A DNA stretch of 64,000 nt, taken from RCIO01 sp035555795. Its GTDB lineage: Bacteria > Pseudomonadota > Alphaproteobacteria > Rhizobiales > Rhizobiaceae. The translations under genes were made by a program, and so were the position numbers. This document shows positions 41,869-50,536 of the stretch, piece after piece. The notes under the pieces are model-generated. The model searched no databases. It saw only the letters and a list, made by a program, of their open reading frames with translations, and was not told the origin of the DNA. Every line of letters starts with the position of its first letter. Within the stretch, counting starts at the first letter, position 1. The stretch is from positions 61,043-125,042 of the forward strand of contig DATMGE010000050.1 in the NCBI GenBank assembly GCA_035555795.1, read 5' to 3'.

Positions 41869-43359
41869 TTACCGCTCCAGCCGCACCACCTCATTACCCT
41901 TCTGGATTTCCAGATAGCGCAGCGAGCCGCTCTTCGAGAAGCGATCAAGCAGCCGGGTCAGGGCCGGGTCGGCGCCGTCATAGCGCCGGGCGGGGCCGGC
42001 GGCGCGCATGGCGGCGATGTCGCCGGTGGTGCCCTGCATGATCGCCCTCAGGCACAGTTCCTCGTCCGACAGGTCCGGCCCGCCATAAAGCGCGCGCGCT
42101 TCCTTCAGCGTCATTTCCTTTAGCCGGCGGTCGTCGGTCTTCGACGCCAGTTCCGCCGCCCGCTGACCGCCCGTCAGCCGGTCGCGCAGATTCTCCTCCA
42201 TGTACTGGAAACCGGAATCCTCGCCATAGCGCCCCATTGCGAACAGGATGACCTCGTCGACCACCACCTTGTAGCGCTCGCCGGTCTGCACGTTGAGCGC
42301 CGCCTGCGTGCAGACATATTGCGAGAACGGGGTGATCATCATCGGGTAGCCCATTTCCGCGCGCACCCTGATGCTTTCCGCGATCACCTCTTCCAGCCGG
42401 TCCTGCAAGCCGATCGATTTGAGCTGGTGGCGCAGGTTGGAGATCACGCCGCCCGGAATCTGATGCTCATATTGCGCCCGGTCGTAGGGCATGGGCTGGC
42501 CGATCGGCATGCCGTCCATCCTGGCGAACTGCATCAGCCGGTCGGAAATCGATTGCAGCCGGTCCATGTCGAGGTCGACCTCGTGCCCGATCGAGCGCGC
42601 ATTGAGGGCCGTCTGGAAGACGGAAGGCTGCGCCGAACCCTCGGCAAGCGGCGGAATGCCGGTGTGCAGGGCCGGTATGCCCAGATCCAGCGCCTCCATA
42701 TAGGTCTGCGGTGCGACGCCGGTGGTGCAATGCGAGTGCAATTCGACCGGAATGCCGCCGGCGGCCGCGACCACGGCCGGCGCCAGCGTGCGGATGCGGT
42801 CCACGGTGAGCAGCCCGCCGGGATCCTTGATGTAGATGGCGTCGGGCCGGAAGGCGGCGCATTCGCGCGTCTTCTGCGCGAAATATTCGTCCGTATGGCG
42901 CGGCGAGATCGTGTAAGCGATGGCCGGCGCCATCTTCACGCCGAGCGGGCGGAACAATTCCGCCAGTTCGGCGAAGTCGGTCTTGATCTGATCGGTCGTG
43001 TTGGCGACCATCTGCGAACGGCGCAGCGCGCCCATCTTGCCCATAAGCCCGTAGAACAGCTTGCCGACGACGCGCGGCGTCGGCGCGCCGAACGAGTTTA
43101 TGTTCAGGTTGGAACTCATGGAGCCGGTGTCGGTATCGGGCATCTTCTCGGCCAGCGTCCGCATCAGCGCCCACGGATCTTCCTTGAGATCGCGCGTTAT
43201 CTTCTTGAAGAAGATCGAGTTGGTGGGAATCTCGACGAATTTGAACCCGACCTTGTCGAGGTCCTCGGCGACCGCCGTCATCATGCCCGACCGCATCCCG
43301 CTTGCCCAAAGGCTCTGCGACCCGTCGCGCAAGGTCGTATCGATGAACTCCACCTTCAT
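41869..43359 (-). CDS. HMGL-like biotin-dependent carboxyltransferase (pyruvate carboxylase/oxaloacetate decarboxylase alpha type)
   Basis: 496 residues. TIM barrel of the DRE-metallolyase family (FIDTTLRDGSQSLWASG at residues 5-21), the carbamylated-lysine segment AIYIKDPGGL and the metal-binding HSH of VELHSHCTTG, then a conserved carboxylase domain (LPTGVISNL-like GGVISNLRHQL, FSQYVCTQAALNV). It ends without a biotinyl domain, so it needs a separate carrier, most simply the BCCP at 39921. Oxaloacetate/pyruvate chemistry is the family norm, but the acceptor here is unproven. No membrane decarboxylase subunits are nearby. Confidence 0.87.
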   Translation of the reverse strand: MKVEFIDTTLRDGSQSLWASGMRSGMMTAVAEDLDKVGFKFVEIPTNSIFFKKITRDLKEDPWALMRTLAEKMPDTDTGSMSSNLNINSFGAPTPRVVGKLFYGLMGKMGALRRSQMVANTTDQIKTDFAELAELFRPLGVKMAPAIAYTISPRHTDEYFAQKTRECAAFRPDAIYIKDPGGLLTVDRIRTLAPAVVAAAGGIPVELHSHCTTGVAPQTYMEALDLGIPALHTGIPPLAEGSAQPSVFQTALNARSIGHEVDLDMDRLQSISDRLMQFARMDGMPIGQPMPYDRAQYEHQIPGGVISNLRHQLKSIGLQDRLEEVIAESIRVRAEMGYPMMITPFSQYVCTQAALNVQTGERYKVVVDEVILFAMGRYGEDSGFQYMEENLRDRLTGGQRAAELASKTDDRRLKEMTLKEARALYGGPDLSDEELCLRAIMQGTTGDIAAMRAAGPARRYDGADPALTRLLDRFSKSGSLRYLEIQKGNEVVRLER

Positions 43360-43467
43360 GCCGTTCCTCCCGGTCCGCGGCTTGCGTCCTGCCGGACGCT
43401 GTTCTGTCGGCCAAGGTAGCAGCGTCTCAGGCGGCTAGTCGAGCGGAGAAGTCCAGCGCCTTTCCGC

Positions 43468-43956
43468 CTATCGGGAATGGTCATCCCGGCTGTCGGATCG
43501 GGAAAGCACATCGAGCTCTGCGCGCAGATTGTCCGGGCCAGACAGTTCCTTTTCCACCGCCGCATGGGTCCGCGTCCAGATCGGCGTGGCCTCGGCCAGG
43601 ATTGTCAGTCCGGCCGGCGTCAGCCGCAGCAGGCGGGCGCGCCTGTCGGCGGTATCGACGATGATCTCCAGCAGGCCGCGGCGCTCCAGCGGCTTGAGAT
43701 TGGCCGTCAGCGTTGTCCGGTCCATGGCCAGCAGCGCCGCCACGCTGCCGACGTTAGGCGGTATCGGCCGGTTGAGCGACATCAGGAGCGAAAATTGCCC
43801 GCTGGTGATGCCCACCGGTTTGAAGGCAATGTCGAAGCGGCGCGCTAGCGCGCGTGCCGCCCTCTGCGTGTGCAGGCACAGGCAGGTGTCGCGCACCAGA
43901 ATGGTCGTTTCGAAAGGCGGTTTGGCAGGAGCATGCATCTGGCAGTTGACATCCAT
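43468..43956 (-). CDS. MarR-family transcriptional regulator
   Basis: 162-residue winged-helix regulator: ITSGQFSLLMSLNRP, VGSVAALLAMDRTTLTANLKPLERRG (recognition helix) and DTADRRARLLRLTPAG in the wing. The N-terminus contains CxC-like cysteines (DTCLCLHTQRAARA) that could be a redox or metal-sensing feature. It is divergent from a VOC gene with a perfect palindrome in between. A second ATG at 43938 is possible. Confidence 0.9.
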   Translation of the reverse strand: MDVNCQMHAPAKPPFETTILVRDTCLCLHTQRAARALARRFDIAFKPVGITSGQFSLLMSLNRPIPPNVGSVAALLAMDRTTLTANLKPLERRGLLEIIVDTADRRARLLRLTPAGLTILAEATPIWTRTHAAVEKELSGPDNLRAELDVLSRSDSRDDHSR

Positions 43957-43967
43957 GGGTCTGCTAC

Positions 43968-43979
43968 GTTGATATCAAC
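43968..43979. promoter_or_regulatory. Perfect 12-bp palindrome, likely MarR operator
   Basis: GTTGATATCAAC lies 11 bases upstream of the MarR ATG and 102 bases upstream of the divergent VOC gene. Sites of this TTGATATCAA form are typical of MarR-type operators. Autorepression is likely. Confidence 0.7.
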
Positions 43980-44081
43980 CTTGGTGAGGAAGCGTCAATC
44001 CGCATCGGCCGCTACCGGCGGCTCCGACGGCTTGATCTCCCCAATAGAGGCCAGCATCAATCGAGATCGAAGGAGACGACT

Positions 44082-44534
44082 ATGAAGATCGTGACCAGCC
44101 TCAGTTTCCAGGGTCAGTGCCGCGAAGCATTCGAATTCTACGCCAAGGTCCTTGGCGGAAAGATTACCGGCGCAATGTCCTATGCCGATGGACCGCCGGA
44201 CATGCCGATCAGCGACGAGAAATACAAGGACTGGCTGATGCATTGCTGGCTCGATGTCGGCGACCAGGCCTTGATGGGCGCCGATATGGATGCCCAATGG
44301 GCGCCCAATATCGGCAAGCCCAAAAACGGCTTCGACGTGACCCTTCATACCGAAGACAAGGCCGAGGGCCAGCGCTGGTACGACCAGCTTGCCGAGGGTG
44401 GCAAGGCGGTCATGCCCTTCGGCGAGACGTTCTGGTCGCCCGGCTTCGGCTCGCTGGTGGACAGGTTCGGCGTGCCCTGGATGGTCAATGTCATACCGTC
44501 AGCCGGCTGGAAGCCGTCGCAGCCGCAGGGCTGA
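44082..44534 (+). CDS. VOC family protein, PhnB-like
   Basis: 150 residues with the PhnB/3-demethylubiquinone-methyltransferase-like VOC signature: SLSFQGQCREAFEFYAKVLGGKI at the N-terminus, ALMGADM and GETFWSPGFGSLVDRFGVPWMVNV at the C-terminus. The enzyme activity is unknown. It is divergent from the MarR gene and probably controlled by it. GGAGAC precedes the ATG. Confidence 0.88.
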   Translation: MKIVTSLSFQGQCREAFEFYAKVLGGKITGAMSYADGPPDMPISDEKYKDWLMHCWLDVGDQALMGADMDAQWAPNIGKPKNGFDVTLHTEDKAEGQRWYDQLAEGGKAVMPFGETFWSPGFGSLVDRFGVPWMVNVIPSAGWKPSQPQG

Positions 44535-44650
44535 CGCCGAAAAAAAGCGGCAGAGAGGAATGAACCGGATGTCGGCGCTTGCCGCGCCGATACGTCCTTG
44601 TCGTGACCCCGCGCCGAACCCGAACGGGGTGCAACATCCGGGAGAGTGGC

Positions 44651-45859
44651 ATGAATCATTCCTATCGCTGGGTTATCGTCGCCGCCGGCGGCCTGCTCGG
44701 CTGTGTCGCAATGGGTGCGATGTTCTCATTGCCGATTTTCCTGCGGCCGATGTCGCAGGAAACCGGCTGGTCCGTTACGGGCATTTCCACCGCGATGACC
44801 ATCGGCTTTCTCGCCATGGCGGCGGCCAGCATGGTGTGGGGCAATCTTTCCGACCGGTTCGGACCGCGCCCGGTGGTGCTCACGGGGTCCGCCGTATTGG
44901 CCGCCAGCCTGGCGCTGGCCAGCCAGGCCGGCTCGCTGATCATGTTTCAATTGCTGTTCGGCCTGCTGGTCGGCACGGCCACCGCTGCCGTCTTCGCGCC
45001 GATGATGGCCTGCGTGACCGGCTGGTTCGACACCCAGCGCAGTCTTGCCGTATCGCTGGTTTCCGCCGGCATGGGCATGGCGCCGATGACCATGGCGCCG
45101 CTCGCGGCCTGGCTGGTGACCATCCATGACTGGCGCACCGCCATGCTGATCATTGCCGGCATCGCAGCAGCGCTGATGATCCCCGCCGCGCTGCTCGTGC
45201 GCCGGCCGCCGGCGCTGGAGGGCGTGCAGGGCGAGACGCCGGTGAATGAGCTGCGGTCGGACATGACCGTCCGGCAGGCCGTGCGCTCGCCGCAGTTCAT
45301 CATATTGATGCTGGCGAATTTCTTCTGTTGCGCCACCCATTCCGGCCCGATCTTCCACACGGTGAGCTATGCGGTGACCTGCGGCATACCGATGATCGCG
45401 GCGGTGTCGATCTACAGCGTCGAGGGCTTGGCGGGCATGTTCGGCCGCATCGGCTTCGGCCTCGCGGGCGACCGCTTCGGCGCGCAGCGCGTGCTCGTCA
45501 TCGGGCTCTTGGCGCAAGCCTTCGGCGTGCTCGCTTATGTGTTCGTCTCCACGATCGGGCCATTCTATGCGGTCGCGGCACTTGTCGGCTTCATCTATGC
45601 CGGCACGATGCCGCTCTATGCCGTCATCATCCGCGAGAATTTCCCGCTGAAGATGATGGGTACGATCATCGGCGGAACGGCGATGGCGGGCAGCCTCGGA
45701 ATGTCCACCGGGCCGCTGCTCGGCGGCATGATCTACGACCGCTTCGACTCCTACGCGCTGATGTATATCGGCTCATGGGGCATGGGCATCGCCGCCGTCC
45801 TGATCCTGATGGCGTTCCGGCCGTTCCCTGCCAGGCAGGCCGAGATGGCGCCGGCGTGA
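44651..45859 (+). CDS. MFS transporter (monocarboxylate/oxalate-formate antiporter-like)
   Basis: 402 residues with 12 hydrophobic helices. Loop 2-3 motif GNLSDRFGPRPVV, RLSLAVSL-like SLAVSLVSAGMGMAPM in helix 5, and RFGAQRVLV in the second half. The ATG at 44651 has GGGAGA five bases upstream. The frame is open from 44579, but that part is hydrophilic and non-family. Substrate is unknown. Confidence 0.88.
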   Translation: MNHSYRWVIVAAGGLLGCVAMGAMFSLPIFLRPMSQETGWSVTGISTAMTIGFLAMAAASMVWGNLSDRFGPRPVVLTGSAVLAASLALASQAGSLIMFQLLFGLLVGTATAAVFAPMMACVTGWFDTQRSLAVSLVSAGMGMAPMTMAPLAAWLVTIHDWRTAMLIIAGIAAALMIPAALLVRRPPALEGVQGETPVNELRSDMTVRQAVRSPQFIILMLANFFCCATHSGPIFHTVSYAVTCGIPMIAAVSIYSVEGLAGMFGRIGFGLAGDRFGAQRVLVIGLLAQAFGVLAYVFVSTIGPFYAVAALVGFIYAGTMPLYAVIIRENFPLKMMGTIIGGTAMAGSLGMSTGPLLGGMIYDRFDSYALMYIGSWGMGIAAVLILMAFRPFPARQAEMAPA

Positions 45860-45960
45860 CCCTGCCGTCCACCGGGGATGCGCGACCGCCACTTACCTTG
45901 CGGACCACGATCCGCTACATGCGGACGCGCGGAATATCGGAACCGGAGTGACAGACATTC

Positions 45961-46743
45961 ATGTCGGATAAGGCGGCAAGGCTTCCAAGGGTTGGAATCA
46001 TCGGCGGCGGCACAGTTGCCGCGGCGCTCGTGGAAGATATCCAGCGCTCGGGCGTCGCCGAAATCGGCTATGTGCTCGTATCTTCGCTGGAACGGCCGCG
46101 CAGCTTCGCATTGCCTTCCGGTGTCGTGCTCGCCGATCCAGAGGCAGCACTTGGCCGCGATGTCGATCTGGTCGTCGAGGCGGCGCTGCCGGATGTGCTT
46201 TCCCGGTTTGCGCCGCGTATCCTCCGGAACGCCAGCCTGTGCGGTTTCAGTTGCACCGCGCTGGCCGAACCGGAGACGCTGCGGTCCATCGAGGAAGCGG
46301 TCGCCGCATCCGGCTTCAGCTGCTATGTGCCCCATGGCGCTGTGCTCGCGCTGGACGGGCTCGCCGATGGCCGCGACATCATCGAAACGGTCACCGTCAC
46401 CACGACCAAGAGCGGAAAGAGTTTCGGCGTCGATCCCAGTGCCTCTGGTGTCATCTATGAAGGCCCGGCGCGCGAGGCCTGCCGGCGCTTTCCGCGCAAC
46501 GTCAATGTGCATGCGGCCATCGCCATGGCGGGCATCGGCTTCGACCGGACTTTCAGCCGCATCGTGGCCGTGCCGGAACAGGCGACGATGGAGCACAGGA
46601 TCGAGGTGCAGGGCAAAGGGCTGGAATGGGATATCCGGCTCTCGTCGCGGTCGCTGGGCGGCGTCACCGGTTCCTATACACCTGCGTCCGCGGTCGGCTC
46701 GGTGCGCCGCATTCTTGCAGGTGCCGGGGTGAAGATCGCCTGA
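45961..46743 (+). CDS. L-aspartate dehydrogenase family protein (NadX-like)
   Basis: 260 residues: Rossmann GIIGGGTVAAALVEDI (N-terminal) and the C-terminal aspartate dehydrogenase domain FPRNVNVHAAIAMAGIGFDRT with a His, as in the family. Family members oxidise aspartate to iminoaspartate for NAD synthesis or act on other amino acids. No nadA/nadC genes are beside it, so the physiological role is open. It lies 101 bases after the MFS gene. Confidence 0.82.
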   Translation: MSDKAARLPRVGIIGGGTVAAALVEDIQRSGVAEIGYVLVSSLERPRSFALPSGVVLADPEAALGRDVDLVVEAALPDVLSRFAPRILRNASLCGFSCTALAEPETLRSIEEAVAASGFSCYVPHGAVLALDGLADGRDIIETVTVTTTKSGKSFGVDPSASGVIYEGPAREACRRFPRNVNVHAAIAMAGIGFDRTFSRIVAVPEQATMEHRIEVQGKGLEWDIRLSSRSLGGVTGSYTPASAVGSVRRILAGAGVKIA

Positions 46744-46760
46744 GCCGAATTGGGGGCGCG

Positions 46761-47252
46761 TCAGGCGCCTTTCAACTTCAATGCATCCATGCCGCGGCTT
46801 TCGTCGCGGGTGCCGCGCAGGGCCGCCAGATGCGTGTGAACCAGCGCTTGATATGAGGCCGGAATCTGCGCGAAGCCGGGGTGCTGCGCGGCCTCCTCAA
46901 GGCTTTCGCGGGCCGCCGCGCCGCGCCCGAGGAAGGACGGAAAGCTGGCATAGGCGATGCCCCGCAGGAGCAGGATGACCAGCTCGGCCGGATGGCCCTC
47001 ATTCTCGCCTGCGGGCTCGAAGCGCCGTTCGTGGGCGTGATCGAGCATCTCCGAGGCGATATTGGCGTGCCGCAGCTTGACCCATGGCAGGGTGGCGTGG
47101 CCGGCCTTCATGGCGTTGAGACTGCCAAGATAGGCGATAGCCACGGGATCGCCGGCGCCGAATGGAGGAAAACGCTCCGCAAGCGCGATTGCCGCATCGA
47201 TCTCTCCGGCATCGGCGAGCGCGCGCTCGAAGGCTTCGCGAACCTCCCTCAT
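46761..47252 (-). CDS. Hypothetical helical protein at the end of the synthase operon
   Basis: 163 residues, predicted all-helical with tetratricopeptide-like spacing (IDAAIALAERFPPF, LVILLLRGIAYASFPSF, RESLEEAAQHPGF). No family is recognised. It starts one base after the stop of the YbgC-type thioesterase gene and is the last gene of the minus-strand operon, so it probably belongs to the same pathway. Confidence 0.7.
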   Translation of the reverse strand: MREVREAFERALADAGEIDAAIALAERFPPFGAGDPVAIAYLGSLNAMKAGHATLPWVKLRHANIASEMLDHAHERRFEPAGENEGHPAELVILLLRGIAYASFPSFLGRGAAARESLEEAAQHPGFAQIPASYQALVHTHLAALRGTRDESRGMDALKLKGA

Positions 47253-47253
47253 C

Positions 47254-47730
47254 CTAGAAGCCCGTCTTCATCGTCGGGACGCGCCGCAGCGGCGCCATGC
47301 GCGGTGTTTGCCGGAGCAGGACCATCAAGGTGTCTGGCATCAGGCTGGCCCGGCGCGAAACCGGGTCGAAGGCAGCGATCTGTGCTTCCACGTCGCAGAT
47401 GATTTCGCTTTCGCAGGCGATCCGCGTGCGCCAGTTCACGCGCACCTGGGACATGGTGGTTACGCCGCTCGTCAGGTTGAGCCGGTCGCCGACGAGGGCA
47501 GGGCGGTGGCAGAGCGCGCGCACTTCGCGGATCACGAACTGCACGCTGAAGCGCGCCAGCATCTGCTGCACCGGCATGCCCATCGCCGCCATGGTGCGGT
47601 TGCGGCTGCGCTCGGCCATTTCCACATAGCGGGCATGATAGACGATGCCGCCGGCATCCGTATCGGCATAGGCCACGTCGTAGGACATGGCCATGCCGTC
47701 GCTCGCAACGGCCTGTATCGCCCGGTTCAT
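47254..47730 (-). CDS. YbgC-type acyl-CoA/ACP thioesterase (4HBT family)
   Basis: 158-residue hotdog thioesterase with the signature YADTDAGGIVYHARYVEMAE containing the catalytic Asp (residue 23 or 25 region). It overlaps the membrane protein gene by four bases (ATGA). In this operon it is the obvious candidate for releasing the finished chain from the ACP. Confidence 0.88.
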   Translation of the reverse strand: MNRAIQAVASDGMAMSYDVAYADTDAGGIVYHARYVEMAERSRNRTMAAMGMPVQQMLARFSVQFVIREVRALCHRPALVGDRLNLTSGVTTMSQVRVNWRTRIACESEIICDVEAQIAAFDPVSRRASLMPDTLMVLLRQTPRMAPLRRVPTMKTGF

Positions 47731-48209
47731 CTTGCGCCGAAAATATTGCGCGAAAAGCAATGATAGGCGATCAGGCTCGCCACGACGAGCTCGACCCACG
47801 ACATGGGCGGCTCCACGAAAATGTCGGCCAGCCGCGCCAGGCCGAGATTGACGAAGGCATGCCAGAAGAACACGAAGGAAGACAGCCAGCTCAGCGTGCC
47901 GGCTATGATCGCCGAACGGATACTGTGGCCGAAAACCTGCGCGTAGAACCAGTAGGTGAGCACCGTCATCGCCGAAAGCATTGTGTTCCATGCCCCCCAG
48001 CTCAGGAAGACGGGCAGATGCATGGGCGCGACGCCGGGCACCATGGATAGCGATTCCATCAGCATGGGCCGCACGAACAGCATGTAGCGGAAGTGCTCGG
48101 AGGCGTGCACCCACAGGCTGGCCGCCAGGGTGGTGAGCAGGAATGCGGTCCAGGGAAAGCGTATGCCGGTCTTCCGCTCGCTTAATCCCCGCTGGGCAAT
48201 GTCGGCCAT
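47727..48209 (-). CDS. Four-helix membrane protein of the synthase operon
   Basis: 160 residues with hydrophobic segments at about 18-38, 42-60, 72-98 and 100-125, with conserved-looking HASEHFRYMLFVRP and FFWHAFVNLGLARL. Family unknown. It lies between the KS-CLF gene (27 bases upstream) and the thioesterase gene (overlapping), so it probably acts on or near the membrane-bound product. Confidence 0.75.
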   Translation of the reverse strand: MADIAQRGLSERKTGIRFPWTAFLLTTLAASLWVHASEHFRYMLFVRPMLMESLSMVPGVAPMHLPVFLSWGAWNTMLSAMTVLTYWFYAQVFGHSIRSAIIAGTLSWLSSFVFFWHAFVNLGLARLADIFVEPPMSWVELVVASLIAYHCFSRNIFGAR

Positions 48210-48235
48210 GGCTTTCTCCCTGATCAATGAACGGC

Positions 48236-50536
48236 CTACGGCCGTGAGACGATGAATGCCGAATGGGGACCGGTAACGTCGCCGCCCATGACCAGCACGT
48301 GCCGGAGGCAGTCGTCCGTCCGCAGTTTCGTGATGGCGGCGCCAATATTGAGCAGTGGCCCCGCCGTCGGCAGGAAGCCGGTCTGCTCGATCACGGAGCA
48401 TGCTGGCATATTCGCACCCAGAACGGCGGTGATTGCCGCGCGCTCCGCCTTTTGGGCCGATGCGGTCCAGGAGCCGGTGGCGATGACGGCCCCGATATCG
48501 CCCAGCGCGATGCCCGCCCGCATGATGCACTGGCGCACCGCGCGGGCGAGGCCGTTTCCGTCGCTTAGCCCACCGGCCAGTTTCGGATCCTGGGTTTCGG
48601 CACTGGCGCTGATGACCGCCAGCACCTCCGCGCCACGGCTGCGCGCCGCGTCGAGCCCTTCCAGCATCAGCGCCCCAGCCCCTTCGCCGGGATTGAAGCC
48701 GTCGGCGCCGTCGAAGGCGCGCGCCCGCCTGTCGCGCACCAATCTGCCCAGGGCAATGTAGAAATCGAGCAGCTTGGGCGTAACCTCGTCGCAACCGGCA
48801 ATGACGACACGCTCCTGCCGGCCGCGCTGCACCAGACCGAAACCGTAGGCTGCCGCCGCCCAGCCTCCGGCGAGCGAGGTGCTGTAGCCCTTCAGGCCGT
48901 GCGCGATGGCAACCTGCCCGCCAATGGCATTCATGGTCGTCATGGAAAAATGTTGCGGGCTGGCAAGCTCGGGCGTGTCGCCGCTGACGCTTTCGAGGAA
49001 GCGTTCCATATTGCGTTGCGCCGCGTTGACGATGCCCATGATCAGGCCGCAGCTCGCAGCCTGTCCCGTATCGAGGCCGGCAATTGCTTCGTTGACCGCC
49101 TCTATCGCGAAGCGGACCATCGGCGACGCGCGGACGAACGTCTTGAGGCGTGGGTCCGAAAAGGAAAAGTCGCGCACCCGCGCCACGGGATGCCCCGCAT
49201 CCCCTTCGGCTGTCTCGAATTCATGTCCGCCGGCAATGCCTTGCATGAATGGCGCGAGCCCGCGGCCCAATGCGCTCACCACGCCCATGCCTGTGATGGC
49301 GACGGGTTGGGCGGTTGCCTCGCGCAGCTGCGCAGTGCCCGGCTTGAGGTCGATGATGGTCGATGCATTATTGCCGCCGAAGGCGTAGTTGTTGCAGGCG
49401 AAGCGGCGAACCTCATGTTTTCGCGGCGCGGCGGGCACATAGTCCAGATCGGCGCAGCCGGCGCGCAGGCCTGAAAAATTGGCGGTGTGCGGGATCATGC
49501 CATCGGCGGCTACTGCGATCGTCGCGATCATCTCGATGATGCCGCTGGCGCCGAGCGTGTGGCCGAGAAACGATTTCGACGAGGAAACCGGCACCGCGCG
49601 GCCGAACAGCCGCTGCATCGCTTGCGATTCCGCCGCGTCATTGGCTTCCGTGCCGGTGCCATGAGCGGAGACGAAATCGATGTCGCGGGAGGAAAGGCCG
49701 GCATCGGCCAGCGCCATGCGCACCGCCGCTTCGATGCCGCATCCTTTGCGGTCGGGGGAGGTGGCATGATAGGCATCGCCGGACAGGGCATATCCGGTGA
49801 TTTCCGCGATAGCGTCCGCCTTGCGCGCCTTGGCGAGCGCGTCGTTCTCGACGATGAAGACGCCCGCGCCCTCGCCAAGCGTGATGCCGATCGGCTCGCT
49901 GAAAGGCGCGGTGCGCGTCCTCGACAGTGCGCCCAGACTGTTGAACCCGGCCATGATGCCATGCGAGACGCAATCGGCGCCGGCCACGACCACCATGTCG
50001 GCCACGCCATCGCGGATCAGGTCCATGGCGTGCCCCACCGCCGCCGTGCTGGAAGCGCAGGCGGAAGAGAAGGTGACGCGTGGGCCTTTCGCGCCGATCA
50101 GCGCGGCAAGCACATTGGTGACATGGGCGATGGATGTGGCGACGAGCTTGCGCCGATCCACGCCGCCGAAGCCTTGCGCCCGCGCGATCTCCTCCAGCCG
50201 CTCGATGCCGCTATTGGATGTGCCGAGCAGGATCGCGACGCGCTCCGGCGCATGATGCGACCAGTCGAGCCGGGCATGCGCTTTCGCCTCGCGCAATGCG
50301 TGGATGGCATAGCCCGCGGTGCGCTCCGCCCATGGCCTCAGCGCTGCGGGGGAATGGTCCGCCGCGGCGGGAAACATCGAGGCGACGCGGCCCTTGAAGC
50401 GGGAGGCGTCGAAGCGGTCGACCTCGATCATGCCATTGCGGCCAGCGAGGATGGCCTGCTTCAGTTCGTCCACGGAATCCGCCATTGGCACGCAGACGCC
50501 CATGCCGGTGATGATGGCCCTTGCAACCTCGCTCAC
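48236..50536 (-). CDS. Fused beta-ketoacyl synthase and chain-length-factor-like protein
   Basis: 766 residues in one chain. Domain 1 (about 5-400) is a complete KAS II: Cys160 in SSACASSTAAVG, His292 in AHGTGTEAND, Lys321 and His326 in SKSFLGHTLGASG. Domain 2 (about 411-766) has the same fold pattern (PVAITGMGVVSALGRG, NPGEGAGALMLEG). Its nucleophile region reads YSTSLAGGWAAAAYG and both His motifs are lost (IATGSWTAS, IEQTGFLPTAGPL). This matches a chain length factor. The GTG start at 50534-50536 overlaps the fabG-like stop (GTGA). In aryl polyene and type II polyketide systems the two halves are separate proteins. The fusion is notable. Confidence 0.9.
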   Translation of the reverse strand: MSEVARAIITGMGVCVPMADSVDELKQAILAGRNGMIEVDRFDASRFKGRVASMFPAAADHSPAALRPWAERTAGYAIHALREAKAHARLDWSHHAPERVAILLGTSNSGIERLEEIARAQGFGGVDRRKLVATSIAHVTNVLAALIGAKGPRVTFSSACASSTAAVGHAMDLIRDGVADMVVVAGADCVSHGIMAGFNSLGALSRTRTAPFSEPIGITLGEGAGVFIVENDALAKARKADAIAEITGYALSGDAYHATSPDRKGCGIEAAVRMALADAGLSSRDIDFVSAHGTGTEANDAAESQAMQRLFGRAVPVSSSKSFLGHTLGASGIIEMIATIAVAADGMIPHTANFSGLRAGCADLDYVPAAPRKHEVRRFACNNYAFGGNNASTIIDLKPGTAQLREATAQPVAITGMGVVSALGRGLAPFMQGIAGGHEFETAEGDAGHPVARVRDFSFSDPRLKTFVRASPMVRFAIEAVNEAIAGLDTGQAASCGLIMGIVNAAQRNMERFLESVSGDTPELASPQHFSMTTMNAIGGQVAIAHGLKGYSTSLAGGWAAAAYGFGLVQRGRQERVVIAGCDEVTPKLLDFYIALGRLVRDRRARAFDGADGFNPGEGAGALMLEGLDAARSRGAEVLAVISASAETQDPKLAGGLSDGNGLARAVRQCIMRAGIALGDIGAVIATGSWTASAQKAERAAITAVLGANMPACSVIEQTGFLPTAGPLLNIGAAITKLRTDDCLRHVLVMGGDVTGPHSAFIVSRP

